A stretch of DNA of 64,000 nt from Agrobacterium vitis (GTDB taxonomy: Bacteria > Pseudomonadota > Alphaproteobacteria > Rhizobiales > Rhizobiaceae). Both the position numbers and the translations under genes were made by a program. Below are positions 28,025 to 37,980 of the stretch, in pieces. The stretch covers positions 355,001-419,000 of the forward strand of contig NZ_JACXXJ020000003.1 in NCBI RefSeq assembly GCF_014926405.1, read 5' to 3'. Within the stretch, counting starts at the first letter, position 1, and each line of letters opens with the position of its first letter. The notes under the pieces are model-generated. The model had not been told where the DNA came from. It saw only the letters and a program-made list of their open reading frames with translations, and did not search any database.

Positions 28025-29506
28025 TCAATGCCCCCCTGCGGACAGAACGGCCTGCGGATCGCGGTGAACAGCAAACCGGTCCATCATATGCGCACTGGCG
28101 ATGTTCATGCCCTTAACATCGACCTCGGCCCCCTTGGCGCGAAACTTCAGCACGATCTTATCAAGGGCACCAACAGCGGTAATGTCCCAGAAATGCGCCT
28201 GGGTCACGTCGATGGTAATCGCTTTCACTTCATCATCGAAATCGAAGGCGGCAATGAAAGCATCGGCGGAGGCAAAGAAGATCTGACCATCGACCCGGTA
28301 AAGCCTCGACCCATCCTCTTGGTCTTCCGCCTTCACATGCACCATCCGCGCCACCTTGCCGGCAAAAAACACCCCCGACAACAGCACACCGGCCAGCACG
28401 CCCTTGGACAGATCATGGGTAGCGACCACTGTCACCACTGTCACCAGCATGACCAGCGAGGAGGAGGGAGGATTGCGGCGCAGATCGAGGATAGACCGCC
28501 ATGAAAAGGTGCCAATCGACACCATGATCATGATCGCCACCAGAGCCGCCATCGGCACAACGCGCAGGATATCGTCCAAGACCAGCAGCAGGACCAGCAG
28601 GAATGCACCCGCGACAAAGGTCGAAAGGCGCCCTCGCCCACCGGACGAGACATTGATCACCGACTGGCCGATCATGGCGCAGCCGCCCATGCCACCGAAC
28701 AGGCCGGAAGCGATATTGCTTGCGCCCTGGCCGATGCATTCCTGGCTCTTGTTGCTTTGCGTATCCGTCATGTCATCGACGATCTGCGCTGTCAGCAACG
28801 ATTCCAGCAGGCCGACAGCGGCGAGCGCAATGGAATAAGGGAAAATGATCTGCAACGTCTCAAAGGTCAGAGGCACCTGCGGCCAACCGAACAGCGGCAG
28901 GCTGGACGGCAATTCGCCGAGATCGCTGACGCTGCGGACATCCCACCCGAACCACCAGGTCGCGGCTGTCAGAACGGCGATAGCCACCAGCGGTGACGGC
29001 ACCACCTTGGTGAGGCGCGGGAAGAGATAAATGATGGCAAGCGCCACACCAATCATCACGAAGGTCGACGGTGGGCGGCCAAGCAATTCCGGCAACTGCG
29101 CCATGAAGATCAGGATCGCCAGGGCATTGACGAAGCCCGTCATCACCGAACGCGACACGAAGCGCATCAACCGCCCCAGCTTCAGGAAGCCCGCCAGAAT
29201 TTGCAGCAGGCCCATCAGCACCGTTGCGGCAAACAAATATTGAATGCCGTGATCCTTGACCAATCCACCGATCAATACAGCGGTTGCGGCGGTGGCAGCG
29301 GAAATCATGCCCGGACGCCCACCGCAGAAAGCAGAAACGCAGGCGATGATAACCGAGGCAAACAGCCCAATCTTCGGATCAACCCCGGCAATCACCGAGA
29401 AGCCGATAGCTTCAGGAATAAGCGCAAGGGCCACGACAATGCCCGACAGGACATCGCCACGGATATTCGAGAACCAGTCTCGCTGGTATCGTTCAATTTT
29501 TTTCAT
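28025..29506 (-). CDS. SulP-family anion transporter with STAS domain
   Basis: 493 residues: about 11 hydrophobic membrane segments from residue 18 to 385 ([20 protein letters not shown] is the typical first SulP segment) followed by a cytoplasmic STAS domain (about 400-485; [38 protein letters not shown]). Substrate could be sulfate, bicarbonate or another anion; it cannot be set from sequence. A GTG 33 bases upstream (29539) is in frame, but ATG 29506 starts the conserved part. Stand-alone gene; the sRNA array follows 90 bases downstream on the same strand. Confidence 0.85.
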   Translation of the reverse strand: MKKIERYQRDWFSNIRGDVLSGIVVALALIPEAIGFSVIAGVDPKIGLFASVIIACVSAFCGGRPGMISAATAATAVLIGGLVKDHGIQYLFAATVLMGLLQILAGFLKLGRLMRFVSRSVMTGFVNALAILIFMAQLPELLGRPPSTFVMIGVALAIIYLFPRLTKVVPSPLVAIAVLTAATWWFGWDVRSVSDLGELPSSLPLFGWPQVPLTFETLQIIFPYSIALAAVGLLESLLTAQIVDDMTDTQSNKSQECIGQGASNIASGLFGGMGGCAMIGQSVINVSSGGRGRLSTFVAGAFLLVLLLVLDDILRVVPMAALVAIMIMVSIGTFSWRSILDLRRNPPSSSLVMLVTVVTVVATHDLSKGVLAGVLLSGVFFAGKVARMVHVKAEDQEDGSRLYRVDGQIFFASADAFIAAFDFDDEVKAITIDVTQAHFWDITAVGALDKIVLKFRAKGAEVDVKGMNIASAHMMDRFAVHRDPQAVLSAGGH

Positions 29507-29539
29507 GGAGATTGTTTCGCAACGGGGAAGATTTTTCAC

Positions 29540-29723
29540 AAACGCTCAGATCTTGCCGAATAAACGGATCATCACGTTTCAGAAATGTCGTGCGTTGTCT
29601 GGCGGATCGGCGGCCAGAATAGCCACCCGGAATTTCACCGGGTCCGTGGTTCATGGCTTTCTATACGCAGAAAGCACCTGTCTTTGCAATCCCGTACCCA
29701 CACTGGCCAGGAAGAAGCGGGGG
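29540..29723. other. Intergenic region with two short hairpins
   Basis: GCTTTCT/AGAAAGC (29656-29675) and ACCCGG/CCGGGT (29625-29643) are perfect short inverted repeats downstream of the FAD oxidoreductase gene on the minus strand. Neither has a clear T run; they may be weak terminators. No gene is seen. Confidence 0.35.
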
Positions 29724-31061
29724 TCAGAAGCCCGCGACCTTGCCCCAAGCCGAGTGAGCCAGCCGCTCTGGCCGATAGTCTTTGGGATCGACAATCGGTT
29801 CGGAACCGGTGATGATATCGGCGATCAGATGCCCTGCCCCCGGCCCGATGCCAAAGCCATGGCCACTGAATCCCGCCGCCAGAATAAAGCCCGGCAGGGA
29901 TGGAACCTCACCGATGGCGGGCACACCATCCGGGGTGCTGTCGATATAGCCAGCCCAACTGGCCGAAATCTTTGCGCCAGCCAAAGCAGGCAGCAATTCG
30001 CCGGCCCGGCGATAGGTTTCGGCGATCAGTTTGCGATCCGGTATCGGATCGAGAATACGGTTGCGCTCCATTGGCGTCGCCTTGTCCAACGCCCATTTTG
30101 CCAGTGTCTCATGGCCATTGCGCAGACCTTCGATCGTACCCGGCTTCAGGCTTCTCCACCGCCGCTGGAACATTGGCAGGAAAGCCTTGCCATAGCGAAT
30201 TTGCTGGGGGGTCAGATCGACGCTGGCACGGCCGCTGATCGCCAAGGTATAGCCGCCATCGCCCCGGCGGGTCACGGAAACCCGCGCCGTATGCAGGGCG
30301 TCTGGCAAAGCTTCGGCACCTAATCCGTCAAGAGGACCGACAGAAAGGATAGAGGACCGGATAGACGCCTGCGGAAAGCGAATGTTCAACTGATTGCAGA
30401 AGGAAGACGCCCAGGCGCCGCCCGCCATCACCACGGTTCCCGTGCGGATCGTCCCCTTTTCCGTCACCACGGCACTGACCCGGCCAGCCTCGGTTTCCAG
30501 CCCACGGGCCGCGCAATGCTGCATAACGGTTCCGCCAAATTTCATCACGCCGCGCGCAATAATCGGGGCAGCCCTTTCGGGGACCGCTATGCCATCGCTG
30601 GGCGAAAACACCCCGCCAAGCCAAGGCTTTCGCGTCGCGCTGCCTTTTTCGGCGGCTTCCTTGCCCGAAAGCATGTGCGTGGTGACGCCGACTATTTTGG
30701 CAAAGTCACGCCATTTGGCCCAGGTGGCGATTTCCGCCTCGCTATTGCTCAGGTAAAGCAGGCCGCAGCGGCGAAACCCGACATCCTCGCCAATGTCGCT
30801 GGCAAAACTGTCCCACAGATCCAGGCTTTTTGTCGCCATCGGCAATTCGCGGGCATCGCGGTTCTGCTGGCGGCACCAGCCCCAATTGCGGCTGGACTGC
30901 TCCGCCCCGATCAGGCCTTTCTCCAGCAGGACCACTTTGACACCGCGTTTTGCCAGGAAATAGGCGGTACATGTGCCGACGATACCGCCGCCGATCACCA
31001 CGACATCCGCCGCCTCCGGCAAAGTGCTATGGGTCTCTACTCGCAACAGGGGTACACGCAT
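29724..31061 (-). CDS. FAD-dependent amino acid/amine oxidoreductase (DAO family)
   Basis: 445 residues with a dinucleotide motif [20 protein letters not shown] at about 20-39 and the [14 protein letters not shown] segment that binds flavin in D-amino acid dehydrogenase/opine oxidase-like enzymes. The C-terminal [20 protein letters not shown] is typical of the DAO fold. It probably oxidises an amino or imino acid. The divergent Lrp-type gene 240 bases away suggests amino acid control. Substrate unassigned. Confidence 0.8.
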   Translation of the reverse strand: MRVPLLRVETHSTLPEAADVVVIGGGIVGTCTAYFLAKRGVKVVLLEKGLIGAEQSSRNWGWCRQQNRDARELPMATKSLDLWDSFASDIGEDVGFRRCGLLYLSNSEAEIATWAKWRDFAKIVGVTTHMLSGKEAAEKGSATRKPWLGGVFSPSDGIAVPERAAPIIARGVMKFGGTVMQHCAARGLETEAGRVSAVVTEKGTIRTGTVVMAGGAWASSFCNQLNIRFPQASIRSSILSVGPLDGLGAEALPDALHTARVSVTRRGDGGYTLAISGRASVDLTPQQIRYGKAFLPMFQRRWRSLKPGTIEGLRNGHETLAKWALDKATPMERNRILDPIPDRKLIAETYRRAGELLPALAGAKISASWAGYIDSTPDGVPAIGEVPSLPGFILAAGFSGHGFGIGPGAGHLIADIITGSEPIVDPKDYRPERLAHSAWGKVAGF

Positions 31062-31300
31062 GAAAAGCTCCTTGATTGCTGATCAGCATAAGCATTTCCA
31101 TCAGTGAAAAGCACCGCGATTGCACCAGATTCAGCATTTCCTTCCGTTTTTAGAAACCCAAACGATCCCTATGTTGCATAAGGTTTTTCAAAGCTTTCCA
31201 GCGTGCTTTCCTGATGATGATCGCTTGCACTTTGGCTTTCGAAGCATAATATGCTGGCACACAGGCTTCAGGGAAAACTGGCATCAGGGGAAACAGCAGC
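31062..31300. promoter_or_regulatory. Divergent promoter region between oxidoreductase and Lrp-type gene
   Basis: About 240 bases holding the promoters of both genes. I could not identify a clear -35/-10 pair or an Lrp box. AGGGG at 31286-31290 is the ribosome site of the Lrp-type gene. Confidence 0.4.
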
Positions 31301-31777
31301 GTGAAGCTCGACAGGATCGACATCAAGATTCTCTATGAACTGCAAAAGAACGGTCGGATCACCAATGTGGAACTGGCCGAACTGGTCAATCTCTCCCCCA
31401 GCCCCTGCCTGATGCGCGTAAAGAAACTTCAAGCGGAGGGCTATATCGAAGGCTATTCCGCCCAGATCAATGTCAGCAAGCTTGGCCAGACGCTAACGGT
31501 GTTTACCGAAATCACCTTGAAGAACCACAGACAGATCGATTTTGCCCGCTTTCTGGCCGCGGTTGAAAAAGTTGACCAGGTGATCGAATGCCACCTGGTC
31601 TCCGGCGGCTATGATTACATGCTGAAATTCGTCACATCAGGGATTGGTGAATACCAGTCGATCATGGAACGGCTGACCGACATGGATATTGGCATCGACA
31701 AATATTTCAGCTTCGTGGTGCTGAAATCACCGATCGTCAAATCGCATATGCCTCTGACCAGCCTGTTTCCGATGTAG
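31301..31777 (+). CDS. Lrp/AsnC-family transcriptional regulator
   Basis: 158 residues starting with GTG. N-terminal helix-turn-helix (LDRIDIKILYELQKNGRITN, ELAELVNLSPSPCLMRVKKL) and a RAM ligand-binding domain (about 68-145; VIECHLVSGGYDYMLKFVTS). Such regulators respond to amino acids. It diverges from the FAD oxidoreductase gene, its likely target, and converges on the amidase gene with a 13-base gap. Confidence 0.88.
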   Translation: MKLDRIDIKILYELQKNGRITNVELAELVNLSPSPCLMRVKKLQAEGYIEGYSAQINVSKLGQTLTVFTEITLKNHRQIDFARFLAAVEKVDQVIECHLVSGGYDYMLKFVTSGIGEYQSIMERLTDMDIGIDKYFSFVVLKSPIVKSHMPLTSLFPM

Positions 31778-31790
31778 GTTTTCAAATTAT

Positions 31791-33170
31791 TCAACTACAA
31801 ATCACCGCTTCCATTGAAAGCGCCAGGCCAAGCAAGGCTTCGTCTGACCCTGCAGGCCCGGAGACTTGCAGGCCAACAGGCATATTGGCATCACCCGTTC
31901 CGCATGGCAGCGAAACGGCGCACCAATCGAGGAAATTGCCGAGCATTGTGTTGCGCAATGTCTTGCCATTGGTGGCCACGAACAGGTCATCGTCAGCCAC
32001 AAGCGGCGCGGTCAGTGGTGCGACATGCGCGACGGTTGGCGTCAGGATGAATTCATCCGTGCCGATCTGGCCGGTAAATTCCGCAATCAATTGCTCTCGC
32101 CGGTCAACAAGCTCGACATAGCTGGCAAGGCTGATGTTTTCGCCCAACCGCGCACGGGTTGCGACGCGGTGATCCATGCGGGCCGCGTCCGGCCCATGCA
32201 GACGGTGGCGATGCAACACATAGGCCTCCGCCGTCACCAGCGGGCCATGCTTGGCGAGAACATCGAGGATCTGCTGCATGATCGGGAAGGCTTGACGGCG
32301 CACCACGGCGCCCGCCTGCTCCAGGCGGCGTATCGCAGCCTCAAACGCTTTAACCACACCATCCTCGGCACCATCGAAAAACACCGTGTCGGGCACGACG
32401 AAACGGCATCCAGCCAAGGCGGCGCGGGTCACCTGCGGATGCGTCAGCCCGCGCATGGCAGCATCGATCCAGACCGCATCCTGCACGGTGCGGCAGAGCG
32501 GACCAAGGGAATCGAGACTTTTGGAGAGAGGAAAGACGCCACGCATGGAATAGCGGCCACGGGTTGCCTTATAGCCGACAATGCCATTGAAGGCGGAGGG
32601 AATGCGGACAGACCCGCCCGTATCCGTCCCAATCGACACCGGCACCAGCCCGGCTGCCACCGCTACAGCCGAGCCCGAGGACGATCCGCCGGGAACCCGC
32701 GCCTCGCCCACACCGTGCGGATTGCGCGGTGTGCCGTAATGCGGATTGACCCCAAGGCCGGAAAAGGCAAACTCGCTCATATTGACCTGACCGATGGACA
32801 CCATTCCAGCACTCGCCAGGGCCTGGACCACATCCGCATCGCGCGATGCCGGTGGCTGATCGTCCAACACCACGGAACCTGCGGTGGTGGTTATTCCCTT
32901 GAGATCGAAAAGATCCTTCCAGGCAATCGGTATGCCGTCCAGAGGGCCGAGCGAGCAACCGGCCCGGATGCGCAATGCCGAGGCCTGGGCCTCCTGCATC
33001 GCCCGCTCCGGCGTTAGCCGGGTGAAAATTGTCTGATCCCCGTAATCCCGGATGGCCCCCAACGTCTGATGGGCGAGATCCTGCGGATCAAGCGCGCCGG
33101 ACTGGATCAAGACAGCAAGCTGGGCAATGCTTTTGCCTGAAAGGCCTTGGCCTGAAAAGTTTGGGGTCAT
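31791..33170 (-). CDS. Amidase-signature family hydrolase
   Basis: 459 residues with the Ser-cisSer-Lys triad of amidase-signature enzymes: lysine in PIAWKDLFDLKG (about 88), GGSSSGSAVAVAAGLV (about 164-179) and SIGTDTGGSVRIP (about 182-194). It hydrolyses an amide, releasing ammonia and an acid; GatA is a distant relative, but no gatB/gatC is nearby, so a catabolic amidase is likelier. It precedes the signal-less solute-binding protein gene in position (22-base gap downstream of that gene), so the two may be cotranscribed. Confidence 0.85.
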   Translation of the reverse strand: MTPNFSGQGLSGKSIAQLAVLIQSGALDPQDLAHQTLGAIRDYGDQTIFTRLTPERAMQEAQASALRIRAGCSLGPLDGIPIAWKDLFDLKGITTTAGSVVLDDQPPASRDADVVQALASAGMVSIGQVNMSEFAFSGLGVNPHYGTPRNPHGVGEARVPGGSSSGSAVAVAAGLVPVSIGTDTGGSVRIPSAFNGIVGYKATRGRYSMRGVFPLSKSLDSLGPLCRTVQDAVWIDAAMRGLTHPQVTRAALAGCRFVVPDTVFFDGAEDGVVKAFEAAIRRLEQAGAVVRRQAFPIMQQILDVLAKHGPLVTAEAYVLHRHRLHGPDAARMDHRVATRARLGENISLASYVELVDRREQLIAEFTGQIGTDEFILTPTVAHVAPLTAPLVADDDLFVATNGKTLRNTMLGNFLDWCAVSLPCGTGDANMPVGLQVSGPAGSDEALLGLALSMEAVICS

Positions 33171-33192
33171 CGGTTACTCCTTCAATACAATA

Positions 33193-34410
33193 TTATGCCG
33201 CCATCAGCTGAAGCCAGCGACGCACCAGATAATTATGTTCGTCCATGGTGGTGTTCCACACCGCGATGCGGTTGGCACGCTGCCAGTAAGACCCGCCCCT
33301 GCGGCTTTCGCCAGCCTTGATCCGCATCGCGCCATCCGGTCCGGGCAAGTCCTGCGCGGCGGGCAGGCCGCCATACCAATAATCCCATTCCGCCTTGCTC
33401 AGATACGCCTTTGAGCGCTGCGGCGTGGAGATGTAATAGCCTTGCCGCGCAACGACAGCACCTGGCAACCCGGAAATCCACCAGTTAAGATAGTCATAGG
33501 CCACATCCAGCATCCGCCCTTCAAGGCCACGCGACAGGCAAAGCCCGCCATGCCAGGCCCGGTAACCTTCGACCGGCACCGCCTGCTCCACGGCCATGCC
33601 CTGACCGCTCAAGATGGTAATGCCTGTGGACCACATGCTCTGGATATCGGTACGGCCCTTGACCATCAGGGCTGCGGCATCCTCTGCGGTGCGCCAGAAG
33701 TCCCTGAAAAATCCGGATTTTTTCTTCTCGGTCAGAATGGCGATCAGCCGATCGATCTCGACCACGGTCATATTACCGATATTGTCGAACCGCATCAGGC
33801 CAGCCGCCTCGGCAGCAAGGGCCGCATCGAAAATGCCGATGGCGGGCTCGTCCACCAGCGCCACCCGGCCCGTCCAGGTCTCGTCCAACAGACTTGCCCA
33901 ACTGGACACGGACCTGGGGCTTTTCACCAGATCGCTGCGATAGGCAAAACTGTCGAAATTATGGGTGGTGGGCAACATGGAAATATGGCCGGTCGGATTA
34001 TCGCCCAGCGACAGGTCCGGCTGGACGAACAGTTTCTTGACAGGTGCATCGCCCTTGCCCAGTTGGGCACTCGGCTCCAGTCGTCCGGTCTTGGTGAGAT
34101 CGGAAATCTCGTTCCAGAGGTCGATCCGCTTCAGTTCTATCGGCTGGATGGCGCGCCAATACCAGACGATGTCCAGGTTATGAAAGCACTGATCGTAGAT
34201 GTCGTAACTATCCGGCGCCTGCGCCGCCTTGTGCTGGGTGGTCAGGAAATCATTGTTGTCGAACACGACCTCGATGCCAAGATCCTGCTGCGCCTGGACG
34301 CGCAACGGTTCCAGCAAGGAAATCGCCGTGCCGAGCACCCGAAGACGCGGTTTGCCTTGCGTATGAAGGGCGGGCGCAGGAAAAGAAGCCGGTGGGTTAT
34401 GGGTGTTCAT
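33193..34410 (-). CDS. Polyamine-type solute-binding protein lacking a signal peptide
   Basis: About 405 residues related to the extracellular binding protein at 37981-39213: shared features include EGYRAW, the ARQGYYISTP segment (EQGYYSPSTN there), WYGG/WYEG and the closing LVRRWLQLMAA. Unlike that protein no Sec or Tat signal is visible; the N-terminus is MNTHNPPASFPAPALHTQGK. A GTG at 34434 would add eight residues without creating a signal. It may be a cytoplasmic sensor, like NasS versus NrtA. No permease or ATPase genes adjoin it directly. Confidence 0.7.
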   Translation of the reverse strand: MNTHNPPASFPAPALHTQGKPRLRVLGTAISLLEPLRVQAQQDLGIEVVFDNNDFLTTQHKAAQAPDSYDIYDQCFHNLDIVWYWRAIQPIELKRIDLWNEISDLTKTGRLEPSAQLGKGDAPVKKLFVQPDLSLGDNPTGHISMLPTTHNFDSFAYRSDLVKSPRSVSSWASLLDETWTGRVALVDEPAIGIFDAALAAEAAGLMRFDNIGNMTVVEIDRLIAILTEKKKSGFFRDFWRTAEDAAALMVKGRTDIQSMWSTGITILSGQGMAVEQAVPVEGYRAWHGGLCLSRGLEGRMLDVAYDYLNWWISGLPGAVVARQGYYISTPQRSKAYLSKAEWDYWYGGLPAAQDLPGPDGAMRIKAGESRRGGSYWQRANRIAVWNTTMDEHNYLVRRWLQLMAA

Positions 34411-34483
34411 TGGCGTTTGACATTCCTGACTCACTTATAAAGCCACCGTAAAACCATAGAGCCTCTGTCACCATCCATGTCTC

Positions 34484-35500
34484 TCACTTTATCGCAAAGG
34501 CCTCGAAAGACCGCCTGATCAGCGCCGTCTCCAATCCATCCACAATGAAAACCAGCCTGGAGCGTCGATCCGCCGATGGCCAGCCGCCCATATGGACGGG
34601 CGGATGCACCAGATGCTGGACCCCGTGAATGGCAACGGGCCGGTCCTCACCCGCGATGTTCAAAATGCCCTTCACCCGGATAATCCTGGCGCCATGGCGG
34701 TTGAGCAACATCGTCAACCAGATGCCGAAAGCGGTCCAGTCGATCGGCGCGTCAACCGTCACCACGAAGGAGCGGAAGTCGCCGCTATGGCCAGCATCTG
34801 CTGGCGCTTCGCAGTAAAAACCGCTGGCCGATTGCAGGGTGGAACTGTGCAGGCTGGCATCGTCATCCAGCAGGCTGGCGGCTGAAAAATCCGGGGCCGC
34901 GGCGGCAATTATCGCTGCATCGAGATTGATCGACGCGATCCGGGCCATCAACCGTCCGGTCAATTCAGGCTGTTCAAGGGCTTCAGTCATATCGGTTTTG
35001 GTGATCACCAACCGGTCGGCAATCGCCACTTGCCGGGCCGATTCGCCATAAGCGTCCAGTTGCCCCAACCCATTAATGGCATCAACCGTGGTGATGACAT
35101 TGCCGTGGCGAAAATGATGGCGCAGGACCGGATCGGCTTTCAGCGTCGATAAGATTGGAAACGGGTCGGCAAGCCCGGTGCTTTCAATCATCACCCGGCG
35201 AAAGGGTGCGATCTCGCCCCGCTCCCGGCGGTCATGCAGGGTTCGCACGGCTTCAGCCAGATCGCCGCGAATGGTGCAGCAGACACAGCCGGATTGCAAA
35301 AGCACCGTATCACCATCGACCGTTTCCACCAGGTCGTGATCGAGGCCGATTTCGCCTAATTCATTGATCAGCACCGCCGTATCGGCAAGGGCGGGGTCTG
35401 ACAGCAGACGCTTCAGCAGCGTCGTCTTGCCGGAGCCGAGGAAGCCGGTCAGCAAATTGACAGGAGTGAACTGGGGAATAGCACCCCTTGCATCAGCCAT
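34484..35500 (-). CDS. COG0523 (CobW-like) GTPase
   Basis: 338 residues. Walker A GFLGSGKTTLLK, the metal-binding GCVCCTI (CxCC) motif and INELGEIGLD mark the COG0523 family of GTP-dependent metallochaperones; TKTD is the guanine-specificity motif, and the C-terminal CobW_C domain follows (about 235-335). These proteins insert zinc, cobalt, iron or nickel into partner enzymes. It overlaps the small CxxC-protein gene upstream by eight bases, so that protein is a candidate partner. The deacetylase-like metalloenzyme encoded nearby is another. Confidence 0.85.
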   Translation of the reverse strand: MADARGAIPQFTPVNLLTGFLGSGKTTLLKRLLSDPALADTAVLINELGEIGLDHDLVETVDGDTVLLQSGCVCCTIRGDLAEAVRTLHDRRERGEIAPFRRVMIESTGLADPFPILSTLKADPVLRHHFRHGNVITTVDAINGLGQLDAYGESARQVAIADRLVITKTDMTEALEQPELTGRLMARIASINLDAAIIAAAAPDFSAASLLDDDASLHSSTLQSASGFYCEAPADAGHSGDFRSFVVTVDAPIDWTAFGIWLTMLLNRHGARIIRVKGILNIAGEDRPVAIHGVQHLVHPPVHMGGWPSADRRSRLVFIVDGLETALIRRSFEAFAIK

Positions 35501-35825
35501 TACGGGCCATTTCCATCCGCGCGATCAGCACTGGATCAAGCGGATCGCAGGCCCGACAGGACATTTTTTCGGCGGCAGACCAGAGATGACCGAGATCCTC
35601 GATGATCTCGGTCTTTCCCGTCAGGCTGGACAAGAGATAGGATGAGCCCTGCCAGTCGGAGAGCGACAGGCCATAAGCCTTCAGCACCCGGTTGGCGGTG
35701 TTCACCCGGTTCATCCGTTCACGGCGGCGGTCCACCCGCTCGCCATTGCGGGTGTAAACGCCGGGTCGGGCCACGGCGTCGGCCCAATGTTCATTGCCGC
35801 CGATCACACCGCACAGTGAACACAT
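35493..35825 (-). CDS. Small protein with two CxxC motifs
   Basis: 110 residues of unknown family. C2-S-L-C5 at the very start and C90-R-A-C93 near the end could bind one metal ion. The middle is basic and helical (NGERVDRRRERMNRVNTANR). Its gene overlaps the COG0523 GTPase gene by eight bases, suggesting joint function, for example as metal-dependent client or adaptor. Coding is supported by the overlap and a CxxC pair rather than by known homology. Confidence 0.6.
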   Translation of the reverse strand: MCSLCGVIGGNEHWADAVARPGVYTRNGERVDRRRERMNRVNTANRVLKAYGLSLSDWQGSSYLLSSLTGKTEIIEDLGHLWSAAEKMSCRACDPLDPVLIARMEMARNG

Positions 35826-35879
35826 GACACTCTCCTTTCACGGACAAGGGACGGCATAGCGCCGCCCCTCTCCGTCTTG

Positions 35880-36761
35880 TTACTTCTTGCGCGGAAAGCG
35901 CTTGGCGAAATCGTCGGCGATCTCGTTCATGGTCACGAATTTCACCCCCGGATGCTTGCTCATATGGGCAAACAAGCGCTCCAGCATCATCAACACCTGC
36001 GGGCGTCCGGCAACGTCAGGGTGAATGGTGATCGGGAAAACCGCATAATCCATTTCACGATAGACCCAATCGAACTGATCGCGCCAGATCTGCTCGATAT
36101 CATGCGGATTGACGAAGCCGTGGCTGTTGGGTGATTTCTTGATGAACATCATCGGTGGCAGGTCATCGAGATACCACGAGGCCGGAATTTCGATCAGGTC
36201 GGTCTCGTGGCCACGCTTCAAGGGCACCATCCAGTCGGAGGGCTTCTTGGAATAGTCGATCTTGGTCCAGCTATCGCCAACGCGCACATAATAGGGCGTG
36301 AAATCATTATGCATCAATGAGTGATCGTATTTGATGCCGCGCTCCAGCAGCAACTCATTGGTGACATTGGAAAACTCCCACCAGGGCGCAACATAGCCGG
36401 TCGGACGCTTGCCAGATAGCTTGGTGACCAGCTCGATGCACTTGTCCAGCACTTCGGTTTCCTGCTCGCGGGTCATGGCAATCGGGTTTTCGTGGGTATA
36501 GCCGTGAATGCCGATTTCATGGCCTGCATCGGCCACCGCCTGCATCTGCTCGGGGAAGGTCTCGATGGAATGGCCGGGAATGAACCAGGTGGTCTTGATG
36601 CCGAAACGCTCGAACAGTTTCAGCAAGCGCGGTGCGCCGACCTCACCGGCAAACAGGCCACGGGAAATATCGTCAGGCGAATCCTCGCCACCGTAAGAGC
36701 CGAGCCAGCCGGCCACTGCATCCACATCGATGCCGAAGCTGCAAAAGATTTCCTTTGCCAT
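35880..36761 (-). CDS. Polysaccharide deacetylase-fold hydrolase (PuuE-like)
   Basis: About 293 residues of the NodB-like fold. [14 protein letters not shown] supplies the Asp motif, [15 protein letters not shown] the HxxxH metal motif, and [13 protein letters not shown] the late histidine; APWWEFSN resembles allantoinase PuuE-type proteins rather than true chitin deacetylases. It likely hydrolyses a small amide or cyclic ureide. ATG at 36761 has AAGGAG seven bases before it. It is downstream of the ABC importer genes on the same strand. Confidence 0.78.
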   Translation of the reverse strand: MAKEIFCSFGIDVDAVAGWLGSYGGEDSPDDISRGLFAGEVGAPRLLKLFERFGIKTTWFIPGHSIETFPEQMQAVADAGHEIGIHGYTHENPIAMTREQETEVLDKCIELVTKLSGKRPTGYVAPWWEFSNVTNELLLERGIKYDHSLMHNDFTPYYVRVGDSWTKIDYSKKPSDWMVPLKRGHETDLIEIPASWYLDDLPPMMFIKKSPNSHGFVNPHDIEQIWRDQFDWVYREMDYAVFPITIHPDVAGRPQVLMMLERLFAHMSKHPGVKFVTMNEIADDFAKRFPRKK

Positions 36762-36808
36762 GGTGTTTTCTCCTTTTGATAAAGACTTTTTGATCAGGTG
36801 CGGACCTG

Positions 36809-37918
36809 TCAGTGTGCGGCGATAATGGTGGCATCCGACGGCTTCCACGACAGAAACACGTCGGAGCCGACCGGAAACTCATCCGGGCGATATTTCTCGA
36901 CATGGGCCTCGAGAGACAAAGACCGACCATCCGCCAGCACCACTGAGATATGCGAGACATGACCGACGACATCGGCACGTTGAATGCGGGCATGAACCGC
37001 GTTGCCACCATGGGCCACAGCAACCCGCTCAAGCGGCTCGCGGTTTCCATGATGAACCTGAATGGCCTCGGCGGGAACGACGAGATTGGCGAGCCCGCCG
37101 TCGGACACCGAGCCATTGACCAAGCCCGCGAGCAATCCTTCCGGGGTCTCGACCCGTAAATCGCCTGCGCCATCGGCGCGGGCATGCCCCTTGAAAATCG
37201 CGTTTCGGCCAATAAATTGCGCCACAAACGGCGTCGCGGGCCGGGTATAGAGCTGATGCGGCGGGCTGACCTGCTCGACACGGCCCTGGTTCATCACCAC
37301 CACCCGGTCGGACAGCGCCAGCGCCTCCGATTGCGCATGGGTGACGAAGATGAAGGTGACGCCCAGCGTCCGTTGCAGGATTTTCAGCTCGTTCTGGATC
37401 GCCTTGCGCAGATTGGCATCGAGCGCGCCAAGCGGCTCATCCAGAAGCAGAATGTCAGGCTCGATCACCAATCCCCGCGCCAAGGCCACCCGCTGGCGCT
37501 GGCCGCCGGAAAGCTTTTCCGGCTTGCGCTCGGCTATGTCTTCAAGCCCAAGCGTTGCAATGATCCGCTCTACCTTGCGGTCGCGCTCAGCCTTTGCCAT
37601 GCCTTTGACTTCAAGACCGTAAGCGACATTGCGGCGCACGCTCATATGAGGAAACAGCGCGTAATTCTGAAAGATCGTTGCGGTCGGGCGCATCTGCGGC
37701 GGCACATCGTTCATCCGCACGCCCTTGATCATCATATCGCCGGAGGAAATACCCTCGGACCCGGCAATCATCCTCAACGTCGTGGTCTTGCCGCAGCCGG
37801 ATGGGCCGAGAAAAGCGATGAACTCACCCTTTTTCACCGCCAGGCTGAAGGCACTGACAGCCGTGGTGCCATTGTCATAGACCTTGCCCACATCAATCAG
37901 TTCCAGGTCGTAAATCAT
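36809..37918 (-). CDS. ABC transporter ATP-binding protein (PotA-like), first of two
   Basis: About 369 residues with all ATPase motifs intact: [45 protein letters not shown] and the H-loop VTHAQSEA. The C-terminal TOBE/OB region (about 240-365) matches PotA-type importers for polyamines or similar compounds. ATG 37918 follows GGAGAG. It lies next to the binding-protein gene, whereas a second ATPase gene sits at the far end of the cluster next to the permeases. Confidence 0.88.
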   Translation of the reverse strand: MIYDLELIDVGKVYDNGTTAVSAFSLAVKKGEFIAFLGPSGCGKTTTLRMIAGSEGISSGDMMIKGVRMNDVPPQMRPTATIFQNYALFPHMSVRRNVAYGLEVKGMAKAERDRKVERIIATLGLEDIAERKPEKLSGGQRQRVALARGLVIEPDILLLDEPLGALDANLRKAIQNELKILQRTLGVTFIFVTHAQSEALALSDRVVVMNQGRVEQVSPPHQLYTRPATPFVAQFIGRNAIFKGHARADGAGDLRVETPEGLLAGLVNGSVSDGGLANLVVPAEAIQVHHGNREPLERVAVAHGGNAVHARIQRADVVGHVSHISVVLADGRSLSLEAHVEKYRPDEFPVGSDVFLSWKPSDATIIAAH

Positions 37919-37980
37919 CGGCTCTCTCCGGTGCAGCATCAAAAGGGAAGACCGGAGCCAACCGGTCTTCCCGCGTTACA

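Noticed and set aside
31253..31268. TGGCACACAGGCTTCA as a sigma54 promoter before the Lrp-type gene
   Set aside because: The -12 TTGC block is missing, so only the -24 half matches.
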